A stretch of DNA of 19,999 nucleotides from Carthagonibacter sp032251515 (GCA_032251515.1 JAVVDU010000040.1:1-19999); one strand, 5' to 3'. Positions 1 through 8,580 are shown, numbered from the stretch's first letter. Translations and numbers: made by a program. Notes: generated from the letters alone by a model not told the origin.

Positions 1-16
1 ACTGAGCTACGGCCCC
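1..16 (-). tRNA. 5' end of a tRNA gene cut by the window edge
   Basis: Read on the minus strand, these bases start GGGGCCG-TA-GCTCAGT, a 7-nt acceptor strand followed by the U8-A9 junction and the start of a D arm. This matches the same region of the two complete tRNAs upstream. The anticodon lies outside the window, so the amino acid cannot be named. It is the third member of a Val-Asp-X cluster and is probably co-transcribed with them. Confidence 0.75.
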
Positions 17-64
17 AAAGTCTCCGGCTTCGTACGCTCCGAAACCCGATCGAGCTGGCAAGTA

Positions 65-138
65 CGGGGCTGACGGGACTCGAACCCGCGACCTCCGGTG
101 TGACAGACCGGCACTCTAACCAACTGAGCTACAGCCCC
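65..138 (-). tRNA. tRNA-Asp (anticodon GTC)
   Basis: On the minus strand this folds as a full cloverleaf. The acceptor GGGGCTG pairs with CAGCCCC. The anticodon stem CCGGT/ACCGG encloses the loop CTGTCAC, giving anticodon GTC. The T arm is GCGGG-TTCGAGT-CCCGT. The discriminator base is G, as is usual for tRNA-Asp. No CCA is encoded at the 3' end, so it must be added after transcription. It lies 60 bp downstream of tRNA-Val and 48 bp upstream of the truncated third tRNA. Confidence 0.97.
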
Positions 139-198
139 AGCGCACCGCCACTTTCAATCAGCTCGTCCCCGGGGCCTCCGCCGGCGCCCGGAGGTCGA

Positions 199-272
<74 letters not shown>

Positions 273-281
273 CGAGACGCC

Positions 282-309
282 GCGAGCGGGGCCGCGACGC
301 CCCGCTCGC
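282..309 (-). other. Perfect 11-bp GC hairpin in the tRNA leader
   Basis: An 11-bp perfect inverted repeat (282-292 and 299-309) encloses a 6-nt loop. On the minus strand it lies between the predicted transcription start (about 313) and the 5' end of tRNA-Val (272). It would therefore be folded in the leader that RNase P removes. No T-run follows it on either strand, so it is not a classical intrinsic terminator. Its role is unknown. Confidence 0.6.
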
Positions 310-319
310 CAGACGGCAG

Positions 320-348
320 AAGCTAGAACGCCCGCCCGGCGCGGTCAA
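320..348 (-). promoter_or_regulatory. Sigma70-like promoter of the tRNA cluster
   Basis: Read on the minus strand: TTGACC (-35, 348-343), a spacer of exactly 17 nt, then TAGCTT (-10, 325-320). The -35 matches consensus at 5 of 6 positions. The -10 keeps the first T-A and the final T. Transcription would begin near 313, about 40 nt before tRNA-Val. The spacing and orientation make this the most convincing promoter in the window, but it is judged by eye only. Confidence 0.6.
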
Positions 349-468
349 GGTCCCGGCGGGGGCGTGCCGCGGCAGCCTCGGGGACCGTAGTTTTGCTCCC
401 TCGGGCTGGCCCCGCCCGACGTCCGCGCGTCCGCTTCGACCACGTCGTCACGCTGCGAGGAGACCGCC

Positions 469-2136
469 GTGATCCGCATTCATCGTGGGCCGTCCCGCAG
501 GCCGCTGCGCACCCGCAGCCTGCCTCTCCCTCTGCTCATGCTCATCGCCGGCACGTTCACGGCCGCGCCGGCCCACGGCCAGCAGCCGGGTGGTGAGGCC
601 GCGACCGACGCGGGGTCGCCGGGCGCGGTCCCGGCGCGGCAGCTTTCCTCGTCCTACCTGCCGCTCGACCACTGGGCCGTGCCGGCGATCGACCTGTGGA
701 TCGCCCGCGGCCGGATCCGCACCCTGTCGCCGTTCGTGAAGCCGTGGCGCCGCATCGAGGTGGCGGCCGCCCTGCTTGCCCTCGATCCGGAAGCGCTGTC
801 GGGCGCCGAGCGGCGCTGGCTCGCCCGGCTGGAGGAGGAGTTCGCGCCGGAGCGAGCCCGTCTCCGCGGGGAGGCCGCCCCGGAAGGTGAGGTGGCCTTC
901 TCCGCCGCGGCGGGGTTCGACGTGTGGTCCCAGACGCATCGCGACCCGCTGCGGGCGGAGTTGGACGGCGAGTTCGGTGACGCGGAGCTCCTCGAGGCGG
1001 TAGGCCTCGAGGCGGAGGGACACGCGGGGCCGGTGGCGGGCGCGATGCGCCTGTGGCGGCGCGGCCTGTACCGCGAGGACGCCCAGTTCCCGGGCGGCCA
1101 GGTCACGCCGCCCCGCGAGGCGTTCATCCTCGACGATGTCTCCTCCCGCTTCGAGGAGAGCTACCTCGAGCTCCAGTCCCCCTACGCCCGCGTCTCGTTC
1201 GGCCGCATGTACCGGAACTGGGGTCCGCCGGGGCTGCCCGGGTTCCTCCGCTCCTCGTACGCGTACTCGGAGGACGAGATCGGCTACCGCCTGGGAACGG
1301 AGCGGATCTTCGCCATCGGGACGATCGCCAGCTATTCGGACTTCGGGGGCGACACGACGCGCTACGTGTCGGCGCACAGGCTGGAGGTGCGGCCGTTCGA
1401 CGACCTGATCCTCGCGATCTCCGAGTCGTCGGTGCACGGCGGGCCCTCGGAGAACCTCGACTGGCGGCTCGTCAACCCGCTCACCGTGTGGCAATTCACG
1501 GGCGACGAGGAGAAGACGCCGTTCAACAAGGTGGGGCAGGCCGACGTGTGGTGGCACGCCGGGCCGGGCCTGAACCTGTACGGGAGCCTGCTGGCCGACG
1601 CGACGAACCGGGAGGGCTCGTGCTGCCAGATGGGGGGCTCGTTCGGCATCGAGCTGCCGTCGCTGCTGTCCGCGTGGCTGCTGCGGGGCACGGTCACGGC
1701 GATCCAGAGCCTCGCCTACCGCACCGAGCTCCCGTGGGAGGAGTACTCGGTGAACCGGATCGGCCTCGGGTGGGACAAGGTGGACCTCTACCTGGCCACC
1801 CTGGAGGCGAGCGGAATCCCGCTGCCCGGCCTGTGGCTGCAGCCGCGGATCGACCTCCAGGTGCGCGGCGAGGGCGACTTCCGGACGCTCCGTCCGCCGG
1901 GCGAAGTACTGGACACGTTCCCCCGCATTCTCGTGGGGCAGGAGGAGACGACGATCCGACCGTCGCTCGCGGGACGCTGGCACGCGGGAACCCGCGCGCC
2001 CGTCGACGTCTTCTGGGACGTGGGGCTGAACGTAGTGCGGGACTACCGCAACCGGGAGGGAGACGATCGTACGGAGTTCACGGGCCGGCTGGAGGTCCGG
2101 ATCGCGAGTCCGCGCTCCCTCATCAGGCTTCCCTGA
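469..2136 (+). CDS. Wzi-like outer-membrane beta-barrel protein
   Basis: The predicted protein has 555 residues. A GTG start is chosen because GAGGAG sits 6 nt upstream (457-462). The N-terminus has arginines, a hydrophobic run (about residues 18-33) and an Ala/Gly-rich cleavage region near 34-38, consistent with Sec export. Residues 60-80 (YLPLDHWAVPAIDLW) followed by repeated aromatic-rich amphipathic strands and a YARVSFGRMYRNWGPPG-type segment resemble the capsule-assembly Wzi family, an outer-membrane barrel that binds surface polysaccharide. The long series of alternating hydrophobic and polar strands supports a barrel. Similar Wzi-family proteins are common in Bacteroidota and Gemmatimonadota. 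The ligand cannot be told from sequence, and no polysaccharide genes are nearby. It is probably a single-gene unit, since a hairpin follows the stop and 162 bp separate it from actA. Confidence 0.7.
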   Translation: MIRIHRGPSRRPLRTRSLPLPLLMLIAGTFTAAPAHGQQPGGEAATDAGSPGAVPARQLSSSYLPLDHWAVPAIDLWIARGRIRTLSPFVKPWRRIEVAAALLALDPEALSGAERRWLARLEEEFAPERARLRGEAAPEGEVAFSAAAGFDVWSQTHRDPLRAELDGEFGDAELLEAVGLEAEGHAGPVAGAMRLWRRGLYREDAQFPGGQVTPPREAFILDDVSSRFEESYLELQSPYARVSFGRMYRNWGPPGLPGFLRSSYAYSEDEIGYRLGTERIFAIGTIASYSDFGGDTTRYVSAHRLEVRPFDDLILAISESSVHGGPSENLDWRLVNPLTVWQFTGDEEKTPFNKVGQADVWWHAGPGLNLYGSLLADATNREGSCCQMGGSFGIELPSLLSAWLLRGTVTAIQSLAYRTELPWEEYSVNRIGLGWDKVDLYLATLEASGIPLPGLWLQPRIDLQVRGEGDFRTLRPPGEVLDTFPRILVGQEETTIRPSLAGRWHAGTRAPVDVFWDVGLNVVRDYRNREGDDRTEFTGRLEVRIASPRSLIRLP

Positions 2137-2151
2137 AGCTCGTACGAACGC

Positions 2152-2184
2152 GGCGCGACGGGACATTCTCTCCCGTCTTGCGCC
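2152..2184 (+). terminator. Hairpin after the Wzi-like gene, possible terminator
   Basis: GGCGC-GACGGGA, a 7-nt loop, then TCCCGTC-TT-GCGCC forms a 12-bp stem with a 2-nt bulge, starting 16 nt after the stop codon. No U-tract follows, so intrinsic termination would be atypical. It may instead be a 3'-end stabilising structure or a structure in the act operon leader. Confidence 0.4.
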
Positions 2185-2298
2185 ACTTCGGCATCATGGT
2201 ACCTTGACGCGGCCCGCACCCGGGAACCCGGCATCCGGCCCGCGCGCGGCGGCACCGCCCGTGCCTGCGGCGACCCGATTCGAGAGCGTACGCGATTC

Positions 2299-3042
2299 AT
2301 GAAGCCCATGCACAGGATCCTCGCGGCCGGGCTGCTGGCCGCCGGCATCGGTGGATTCGCCCCCGCGGTGGCCGGAGCCCAGGACGCGGCCCCACAGGCG
2401 GACGCGGCCCGGCAGGACTCCCTCCCGCCGGGGATCGTGCCGCGCACCCCCACGGGGCAGACGGCCGCAGAGGCGATCGCCGCGCACATGGCGGCGGCCG
2501 ACGGACCCGAACAGCCGATCCCGTTCAGCCACCGCTTCCACGCGCAGGAGCTCGTGATGCAGTGCGAGTACTGCCACGTGGGAACGGAGATCTCCCAGGC
2601 GGCGGTGCTGCCGCCGGTGGAGCTCTGCATGGGCTGTCACCGGATCGTCGGCGCCCAGCTCGAGCCGATCCAGCGCCTGCGCGGCTACTGGGAGCGCGAG
2701 GAGCCCGTGCCCTGGGAGCGCATCTACAAGGTGCCCGACTTCGTCCAGTTCCCGCACGAGGCGCACGTTCGCTCACAGGTCGACTGCGCGGAGTGCCACG
2801 GCGAGGTCGAGAACATGGACCGCGTCTACAAGTTCTCCTCGCTGAAGATGGGCTGGTGCCTGGACTGCCACTGGCAGGAGGGCGAGCCGACGGACGTGGC
2901 CACCGACCGGCTTCTCGTGGAGAAGTTCCCGCCGCCGCAGAGTCCGGGCGGCAGGCAGCCGGCCGGGCTCTACCCGCGGGACATCGACCAGCAGTACGGC
3001 GCGAACCGCGCGCCGATCGACTGCAGCGCCTGTCACTATTGA
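2299..3042 (+). CDS. actA: Alternative complex III pentaheme cytochrome c (ActA)
   Basis: The protein has 247 residues. The N-terminus (1-27) is a signal peptide or signal anchor with a hydrophobic core and an AVAGA end. Five CxxCH heme-binding motifs are visible: C89-H93, C110-H114, C163-H167, C187-H191 and C242-H246. The last one ends one residue before the C-terminus. Additional histidines around 78-81 and 153-156 (HRFH, HEAH) are candidate distal ligands. Five hemes match the ActA subunit of alternative complex III, which passes electrons in the periplasm from the complex to its acceptor. The gene begins the six-gene act operon, and actB starts 13 bp after its stop. The ribosome-binding site is weak (GAGAG about 12 nt upstream). 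ATG at 2308 is an alternative start within the same signal peptide. Confidence 0.93.
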   Translation: MKPMHRILAAGLLAAGIGGFAPAVAGAQDAAPQADAARQDSLPPGIVPRTPTGQTAAEAIAAHMAAADGPEQPIPFSHRFHAQELVMQCEYCHVGTEISQAAVLPPVELCMGCHRIVGAQLEPIQRLRGYWEREEPVPWERIYKVPDFVQFPHEAHVRSQVDCAECHGEVENMDRVYKFSSLKMGWCLDCHWQEGEPTDVATDRLLVEKFPPPQSPGGRQPAGLYPRDIDQQYGANRAPIDCSACHY

Positions 3043-3055
3043 GATCCGGCGGCGG

Positions 3056-6000
3056 ATGCGAATGAACGAGGCTGATCCACGCGCGAACGGGACCGGGGTC
3101 TCCGGCGCGCCGTCCCCCGAGGCCCCGCGGGGCGCCGGGAGCACGACCCGGCGCGACTTCCTCAAGGTGCTCGGCGTGGCGGGCGCCGGCGCGGCCGCGG
3201 CGAGCTGCGGTCCGCCGGACGTCGGCGACAAGCTGATTCCCTACCTCGTCCCGCCGGAGGAGATCGTCCCGGGCACCAATGCGCGCTACGCCACGGTGCT
3301 GGCCGGCGCGGGACCGGAGACGCTGGGCGTCCACGCGGTGGTGCGCGACGGGCGCGTGATCAAGCTCGAGGGGCACCCGGACTTCCCGAACCGGGGCCGG
3401 CTGTCCGCCCTCGCCCACTCGGCGCTGCAGGACCTCTACGACCCGGACCGGGTCGCGGGACCGCGGCGACGCGACGGCGAGGCGTTCGCCGAGGCGTCCT
3501 GGGACGAGGCGCTCGCCGCGGCCGGCGAGGCGCTGGTGCCGGGCCGCACCCTGCTGCTCACCGCTCCGGTCACCGGCAGCGCGGCGCGCTTCCTCGCCGA
3601 GTGGTCCGACGTGGCGGGCGCCGAGTGGGTGCCCTGGGAGCCGCTGGGCCTCGAGGCGCTTCGCACGGCCCACGAGATCGCGTTCGGCACGTCGGAGATT
3701 CCCTCGTACGAGATCGACCGGGCGGACCGGATCGTCTCGTTCGGCGCGGACTTTCTCGGCTCGTGGCTCGCGCCGGTCGAGCTCGGGGCGCGCTTCGCCG
3801 GGGCGCGGCGGGTGGAAGAGGGGCGGCACGCGAAGTTCACGCACGTCGGGCCGCGGCTGTCGCTCACTGGCCTGAACGCCGACGAGTGGCTTCCGGTCCG
3901 GCCGGGCACCGAGGGACTGGTGGCGCTCGCCGTGGCCCGCGAGGTGGCGCGGCGGCGGGGCGGCGGCATGGCCGCCCGGGTCGAGGGCGCGCTGGCCCCG
4001 TTCACGGCGGAGGCCGTGGCCGAGCGGGCCGGGATCGGCCGCGAGCGGATCCTGCAGCTCGCGGCGGAGCTCGCCGCGGTGAGCGCTCCCATCGCGCTGC
4101 CGCCGGACGTCTCCGGACAGGGCGGCGCGGCGGCGGAGGCGCACCTGGCGGTGGCCCTGCTGAACGTCGTCACCGGCGCCGTGGGCCGCACGGTGCGCTT
4201 CGGCTCCGGTCCGGTACGCGGGCGCGCCGCGAGCTTCGCCGAGCTGCGCGCCGTGGCCGAGCGGATGCGGACCGGCGCCTTCGACACGGTCATCGTCGCA
4301 GGCGCGGATCCCGTCTACGCGCTGCCCGCCGCCACCGGGTTCGCCGAGGCCTTCGGCTCGGTGCGCAACCGGATCGCGGTGTCGACCCACCTCGACGACA
4401 CGGCATCCGCCGCGACGTGGATCCTCCCCGCGCACCACGAGCTCGAGGCGTGGGGCGACGCGGAGGTCCGGCCCGGATGGCTCGGCATCGCCCAGCCCGT
4501 GCTCCGCCCGCTGTTCGACACGCGGCACCGGGAGGACGTCCTGCTCGGGATCGCCCGGGCCGCGGGACGGGCGCCCGAGGGCGTCGAGGACTGGCGCACC
4601 TGGCTGGAGGCACGCTGGCGCGAGGCGGCCCCGGCAGACCGCCCGTGGGAGGACGCCCGGCACGCGGCGCTCGAGGCGGGCCGCTTCCAGACGGCGGCCG
4701 CCCCGGCCGATCCCGCGCCGCCGCTCACCGCGGCCGGAGCCAACTACCGTTTCACGCTGCCGCCGGCCATGCAGGGCCTCGCCCTCGTGACCTGCCCGAC
4801 GGCCCAGTTCCACGACGGGCGCGGGGCGAACCGCTCGTGGATGCAGGAGCTTCCCGACGCCGTCACGAAGGCTGTGTGGAGCTCCTGGGTGGAGATCCAC
4901 CCCGAGACGGCGGAACCGCTGGGCGTGAAGACGGGCGACGTGGTGGAGGTCCGCACCGGCGCGGGCTCGGTCGCCGCCCCCGCGTTCGTGTACGAGGGGA
5001 TCCGGCCGGACACGGTGGCGGTGCCGCTCGGCCAGGGACACCGCGCCTACGGGCGCCACGCGGCGGGACGGGGCGTGAACGCCCTCGACCTGCTCGACGG
5101 CGCCGCCGACACGCGGAGCGGCGCGCTGGCCTTCGTGGCGGGCGCCGGGGTCGAGATCACGGCACTGGGACGCCGCGAGCCGCTGCCGGTCATGCAGGGC
5201 AGCGACACGGACCTCGACCGTGAGATCGCGGAGCTCCTGCACGTCGAGGCCGCGGCCGCGGCGATCGGCGCGCACCACGTCGACCTGAAGGAGATCGTCG
5301 AGGCGGCCTGGGATTCCGACCCGCAGAGCCCGTACCGCTGGGGCATGACGATCGACCTCAACGCGTGCACGGGGTGCGGGGCCTGCGTCACGGCGTGCTA
5401 CGCCGAGAACAACATCCCCACCGTGGGCCGCGACCTCAGCCTCCAGGGCCGTGACATGTCCTGGATGCAGATCATGCGGTACTTCGAGAAGACCGAGGAC
5501 GGCGGCTTCCAGACGGTGCACGTGCCGGTGCTCTGCCAGCAGTGCGGCGACGCCCCGTGCGAGCCGGTCTGCCCGGTGTACGCCGCCTACCACACGCCCG
5601 AGGGTCTGAACGGGCAGGTCTACAACCGGTGCGTGGGCACCCGGTACTGCGCGAACAACTGCCCCTACAAGGTGCGCCGCTTCAACTGGTTCACCTACGA
5701 GCACCCGTACCCGCTGAACCTCCAGCTCAACCCGGACGTGACGGTCCGGCAGACGGGCGTGATGGAGAAGTGCACGTTCTGCGTGCAGCGGATCAACCGC
5801 GCCAAGCTGGACGCGAAGCGCGACGGACGGCCCGTGGCGGACGGCGAGATCCGGACCGCCTGCATGCAGTCGTGCCCGACCGAGGCGATCGTGTTCGGGA
5901 ACCTGAAGGACCCGCAGAGCCGGGTCTCCCTGGTCGCGAAGGGAGCCCGCGCCTACCACATGCTCGGGGAGCTGAACACGCGCCCCGCCGTGACCTACCT

Positions 6001-6136
6001 GTCCGGCGTCACGCACGCCCGGCCGGTGGGCGGGCACGGGCACGGGGGCGGACGCGACGCGGGCCACGACGCGCCTGACGACGCGGGCCACGACGCGCCA
6101 CACGACGCCGGCGAAGGCGCCGGGGCCGGTCACTGA
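3056..6136 (+). CDS. actB: Alternative complex III molybdopterin-like/iron-sulfur subunit (ActB)
   Basis: The protein has 1026 residues and is a fusion of two parts. It starts with a twin-arginine export motif (TTRRDFLK, R32-R33), followed by a hydrophobic stretch ending ASC at C51, which could be lipidated. Residues about 60-720 resemble molybdopterin oxidoreductases but lack the usual N-terminal Cys cluster: the place where LCARGQ is typical reads SALAHS. This fits ActB, which carries no molybdenum. Residues 765-990 are a ferredoxin-like domain with Cys sets at 771/774/777/781, 827/830/835/839, 859/865/869 and 906/909/936/940. These are enough for three 4Fe-4S clusters and one 3Fe-4S cluster, as known for the family. 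The C-terminal 35 residues are His/Asp/Gly-rich repeats. ATG at 3062 is an equally possible start. The protein should lie on the periplasmic face, linking quinol oxidation to ActA. Confidence 0.95.
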   Translation: MRMNEADPRANGTGVSGAPSPEAPRGAGSTTRRDFLKVLGVAGAGAAAASCGPPDVGDKLIPYLVPPEEIVPGTNARYATVLAGAGPETLGVHAVVRDGRVIKLEGHPDFPNRGRLSALAHSALQDLYDPDRVAGPRRRDGEAFAEASWDEALAAAGEALVPGRTLLLTAPVTGSAARFLAEWSDVAGAEWVPWEPLGLEALRTAHEIAFGTSEIPSYEIDRADRIVSFGADFLGSWLAPVELGARFAGARRVEEGRHAKFTHVGPRLSLTGLNADEWLPVRPGTEGLVALAVAREVARRRGGGMAARVEGALAPFTAEAVAERAGIGRERILQLAAELAAVSAPIALPPDVSGQGGAAAEAHLAVALLNVVTGAVGRTVRFGSGPVRGRAASFAELRAVAERMRTGAFDTVIVAGADPVYALPAATGFAEAFGSVRNRIAVSTHLDDTASAATWILPAHHELEAWGDAEVRPGWLGIAQPVLRPLFDTRHREDVLLGIARAAGRAPEGVEDWRTWLEARWREAAPADRPWEDARHAALEAGRFQTAAAPADPAPPLTAAGANYRFTLPPAMQGLALVTCPTAQFHDGRGANRSWMQELPDAVTKAVWSSWVEIHPETAEPLGVKTGDVVEVRTGAGSVAAPAFVYEGIRPDTVAVPLGQGHRAYGRHAAGRGVNALDLLDGAADTRSGALAFVAGAGVEITALGRREPLPVMQGSDTDLDREIAELLHVEAAAAAIGAHHVDLKEIVEAAWDSDPQSPYRWGMTIDLNACTGCGACVTACYAENNIPTVGRDLSLQGRDMSWMQIMRYFEKTEDGGFQTVHVPVLCQQCGDAPCEPVCPVYAAYHTPEGLNGQVYNRCVGTRYCANNCPYKVRRFNWFTYEHPYPLNLQLNPDVTVRQTGVMEKCTFCVQRINRAKLDAKRDGRPVADGEIRTACMQSCPTEAIVFGNLKDPQSRVSLVAKGARAYHMLGELNTRPAVTYLSGVTHARPVGGHGHGGGRDAGHDAPDDAGHDAPHDAGEGAGAGH
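6056..6099 (+). repeat. 20-bp direct repeat encoding the ActB His-rich tail
   Basis: Two identical 20-bp copies (6056-6075 and 6080-6099) have a 24-bp period, so the frame is kept. They encode two octapeptides DAGHDAP(D/H), followed by a degenerate third unit. The repeat makes up most of the His/Asp-rich end of ActB and probably arose by slippage in GC-rich coding sequence. Confidence 0.85.
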
Positions 6137-6153
6137 GAAACCGACGGGGTCCG

Positions 6154-7500
6154 ATGGCGACAGCGGAAATCGAAGTGCCGGGCGCGGCCCTGCCCACCCC
6201 GGCGGACGCGAACCGGGACATCAGCCGGCCGATCTCGGCGCCGGCCTGGCGGTACTGGCTGCTGGTGTCGATCTGCGGCCTCGGCATCGCCGCGGGCGGC
6301 GCCGCCTGGCTCAACCAGATCCGCAACGGGATCGGGATGGCCGGGATCAACAACCCGGTGAGCTGGGGCGTCTACATCGTCACGTTCGTCTTCTGGGTCG
6401 GGATCGCGCACAGCGGCACCCTGATCTCCGCCGTTCTGTATCTCGTGCGCTCGGGCTGGCGGACCACGATCAACCGCGCCGCGGAGGCGATGACGATCTT
6501 CGCCGTGATGACGGCGGGGCTCTTCCCGCTCATCCACCTCGGCCGGGTGTGGTACTTCTACTACCTGGTCCCGTACCCCTCGACCCGGCTGATCTGGCCG
6601 AACTTCCGGTCGCCGCTCGTGTGGGACATGTTCGCGATCGGAACGTACTTCACGATCAGCCTGGTGTTCTGGTACCTGGGCCTGATCCCCGACCTCGCGG
6701 TGCTGCGGGACAAGTTCGGCGGCCTGAAGCGGAAGCTGTACGGGATCTTCGCCCTCGGCTGGCAGGGGTCGGTGCGGGACTGGGCGCACTACCGGCGGCT
6801 CTACCTGTACCTGGCCGGCATCGCGACGCCGCTCGTGCTCTCCGTGCACAGCGTCGTGTCGTGGGACTTCGCGATGGGAATCGTGCCGGGATGGCACTCG
6901 ACGATCTTCGCCCCCTACTTCGTGGCCGGGGCGATCTTCTCGGGGATCGCGATGGTGATCACGATCCTCATCCCGCTGCGCTGGGCGTTCGGGCTGGAGT
7001 CGTACATCTCGAAATACAATTTCGACAACATGGCGAAGCTCCTCCTGTTCACCTCGCTGATCGTCGGCTACGCCTACGCGATGGAGTTCTTCCTGGCGTG
7101 GTGGACGAACGACCCGGTGGAGCAGGAAAGCTTCCTGTGGCGCGCCAGCGGCTACTACGCCGGGCCCTTCTGGGTGATGGTGTTCTGCAACGTCGTCGTC
7201 CCGATGAGCCTGTGGTTCCGGCGCACCCGCAACAGCCTGGCCGCGCTGTTCGTGATCTCGATCTTCGTGAACATCGGCATGTGGTACGAGCGGTTCGTGA
7301 TCATCGTCACGTCGCTCGCGCACGAGTTCGAGCCGGGCGGCTGGGGAATCTACGTCCCGACGGCCACCGAGATCCTGATCCTGATCGGTAGCTTCGCCTG
7401 GTTCTTCTTCTGGTTCCTCCTCTTCTCGCGGACGCTGCCGGTGATCAGCATCGCGGAAGTGAAGGAGCACCTGGCCCACGCGCACGAGCACGGTCACTGA
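6154..7500 (+). CDS. actC: Alternative complex III membrane subunit, NrfD/PsrC family (ActC)
   Basis: The protein has 448 residues and is highly hydrophobic, with about ten membrane segments. The first begins near residue 33 (RYWLLVSICGLGIAAGG). Segments such as NNPVSWGVYIVTFVFWVGIAHSG and the aromatic loop WYFYYLVPYP are typical of NrfD/PsrC-type quinol-binding subunits. In alternative complex III, ActC is the membrane subunit next to the ActB iron-sulfur clusters and the likely site of menaquinol or ubiquinol oxidation. It starts 17 bp after actB with only a weak GGGG ribosome-binding site, and its stop is one base from the actD start, so translation is probably coupled. Like ActB, it ends in a histidine-rich stretch (HLAHAHEHGH). 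Confidence 0.95.
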   Translation: MATAEIEVPGAALPTPADANRDISRPISAPAWRYWLLVSICGLGIAAGGAAWLNQIRNGIGMAGINNPVSWGVYIVTFVFWVGIAHSGTLISAVLYLVRSGWRTTINRAAEAMTIFAVMTAGLFPLIHLGRVWYFYYLVPYPSTRLIWPNFRSPLVWDMFAIGTYFTISLVFWYLGLIPDLAVLRDKFGGLKRKLYGIFALGWQGSVRDWAHYRRLYLYLAGIATPLVLSVHSVVSWDFAMGIVPGWHSTIFAPYFVAGAIFSGIAMVITILIPLRWAFGLESYISKYNFDNMAKLLLFTSLIVGYAYAMEFFLAWWTNDPVEQESFLWRASGYYAGPFWVMVFCNVVVPMSLWFRRTRNSLAALFVISIFVNIGMWYERFVIIVTSLAHEFEPGGWGIYVPTATEILILIGSFAWFFFWFLLFSRTLPVISIAEVKEHLAHAHEHGH

Positions 7501-7501
7501 G

Positions 7502-8005
7502 ATGAGCGGAATCGTCGCCCAGTTCGAGACGCTCGCCGCCACGCGTGCGGCGATCGAGCGAATCCGCGCGGCGGGCGAGGAGGGGATCGAAGTGTTCTCC
7601 CCCTTCCCCGCGCCGGACCTTGAGGAGGCGCTCGGCATCGTGTCGAGCCCCGTGCGCCGCTGGGCGCTGATCGGGGGCATCACGGGCTTCGTGACCGCGA
7701 CCGCGCTCACGGGGCTCACGGCGCTCGCCTACCCGCTCGTCACGCAGGGCAAGCCGATCCTGTCGTGGCCGGCCTTCTTCGTGATCATGTTCGAGATGAC
7801 GATCCTGTTCACCGGCCTGTTCGGGTTCGGCGGCGTCCTGTTCCACACGCACCGCTCGCGGCGCCGGATCAGCGCGGGCTACCGCGAGACGTTCTCGGTC
7901 GACAGGTACGGGGTGTACGTGCCGGACGCCGGGGCGCGGAAGGGCGACCTCGAGTCGATCCTGCGGGAAGCCGGCGCGGTGGAGATCGAGGAGGTGGCGG
8001 CGTGA
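7502..8005 (+). CDS. actD: Alternative complex III subunit ActD (DUF3341 family)
   Basis: The protein has 167 residues. The soluble N-terminal part (about 1-55) has the opening FETLAATRAAIERIRAAG and a SPFP element, as in DUF3341 proteins. Two membrane spans follow at roughly 58-82 and 88-115, then a short basic cytoplasmic or periplasmic tail. ActD is an accessory membrane subunit of alternative complex III with no cofactor. Its ATG lies two bases after the actC stop, and its end overlaps the actE start by four bases (GTGA). Confidence 0.92.
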   Translation: MSGIVAQFETLAATRAAIERIRAAGEEGIEVFSPFPAPDLEEALGIVSSPVRRWALIGGITGFVTATALTGLTALAYPLVTQGKPILSWPAFFVIMFEMTILFTGLFGFGGVLFHTHRSRRRISAGYRETFSVDRYGVYVPDAGARKGDLESILREAGAVEIEEVAA

Positions 8006-8580
8006 GGGGCCGCAGGGGCGTGCCGGCCCTGGTCGCCGGACTGGCGGCGCTGGCGCTGACCGGCTGCGACGACCAGGTGAAGCGGGTCCCCTGGTTCAAG
8101 ACGATGTTCCGCACCGAGCAGGTCGAGACCTACGAGGTGGAACACCCGCTGCCGCCGGAGGGAACGGTGGCCGTGGGCACGCGCCGCCCCCTCGACCTGC
8201 TGGCCGCCGACACGCTGCTCGCCAGCCCGCTCGGCGAGGTGACGCCGGAGATCCTGGAGCGGGGCGAGACGGCGTACCGGCGCTACTGCATCGTCTGCCA
8301 CGGCGAGACGGGCGCGGGCGACGGGCCGGTCGTGGGACCGAACCGCCTGCCGCCCCTGCCGACGCTGAACCTGCTGTCCGACCGCGCCACGCTGGAGCTG
8401 TCGGACGGCTACATCTGGGGCATGATCGAGAACGGCCGCGGCGTCATGCCGGCCTACCGGCGCGTCCCGGACGAGGACCGCTGGGCTCTCGTCGCGTGGG
8501 TGCGCGAGCTGCAGGCGCGGGGACGGGCGGGGACACAGGCCGGCGCGGGCGGTGCGGCGGCGGACGGGAGCGGATCGTGA
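8002..8580 (+). CDS. actE: Alternative complex III monoheme cytochrome c lipoprotein (ActE)
   Basis: The GTG start at 8002 overlaps the actD stop and gives 192 residues. This start is preferred over longer in-frame options because it places a lipoprotein signal at the N-terminus: basic RGRR, a hydrophobic run, then LTGC with the acceptor cysteine at 22. GGAGG-rich sequence lies just upstream. One heme motif, CIVCH (96-100), and a likely methionine axial ligand, M149 in GRGVMPAY, mark a class I cytochrome c. In alternative complex III this subunit is the membrane-anchored monoheme protein that hands electrons onward. The C-terminal 20 residues are Gly/Ala-rich and low in complexity. The stop overlaps actF by four bases. 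Confidence 0.94.
   Translation: MRGRRGVPALVAGLAALALTGCDDQVKRVPWFKTMFRTEQVETYEVEHPLPPEGTVAVGTRRPLDLLAADTLLASPLGEVTPEILERGETAYRRYCIVCHGETGAGDGPVVGPNRLPPLPTLNLLSDRATLELSDGYIWGMIENGRGVMPAYRRVPDEDRWALVAWVRELQARGRAGTQAGAGGAAADGSGS

Noticed and set aside
448..2166. A 572-codon minus-strand frame opposite the Wzi-like gene
   Set aside because: Low-complexity arginine-rich translation with no family features. The plus-strand frame has a ribosome-binding site, a signal peptide and barrel-like strands.
2204..2233. A TTGACG box as a promoter for the act operon
   Set aside because: The -35 match is good, but no -10-like hexamer occurs at 16-19 nt spacing (CCCGGC, CCGGCA), so I do not annotate it as a promoter.
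2525..6133. A 1202-codon open frame on the minus strand opposite actA/actB
   Set aside because: It is a shadow of actB: the frame stays open because stop codons are rare at this GC content. Its translation is Arg/Pro/Gly/His-rich with no recognisable domain, while the plus strand encodes complete actA and actB.
6130..7719. A 529-codon minus-strand frame opposite actC
   Set aside because: Highly charged, repetitive translation typical of antisense shadows; the plus strand holds an unmistakable NrfD-type gene.
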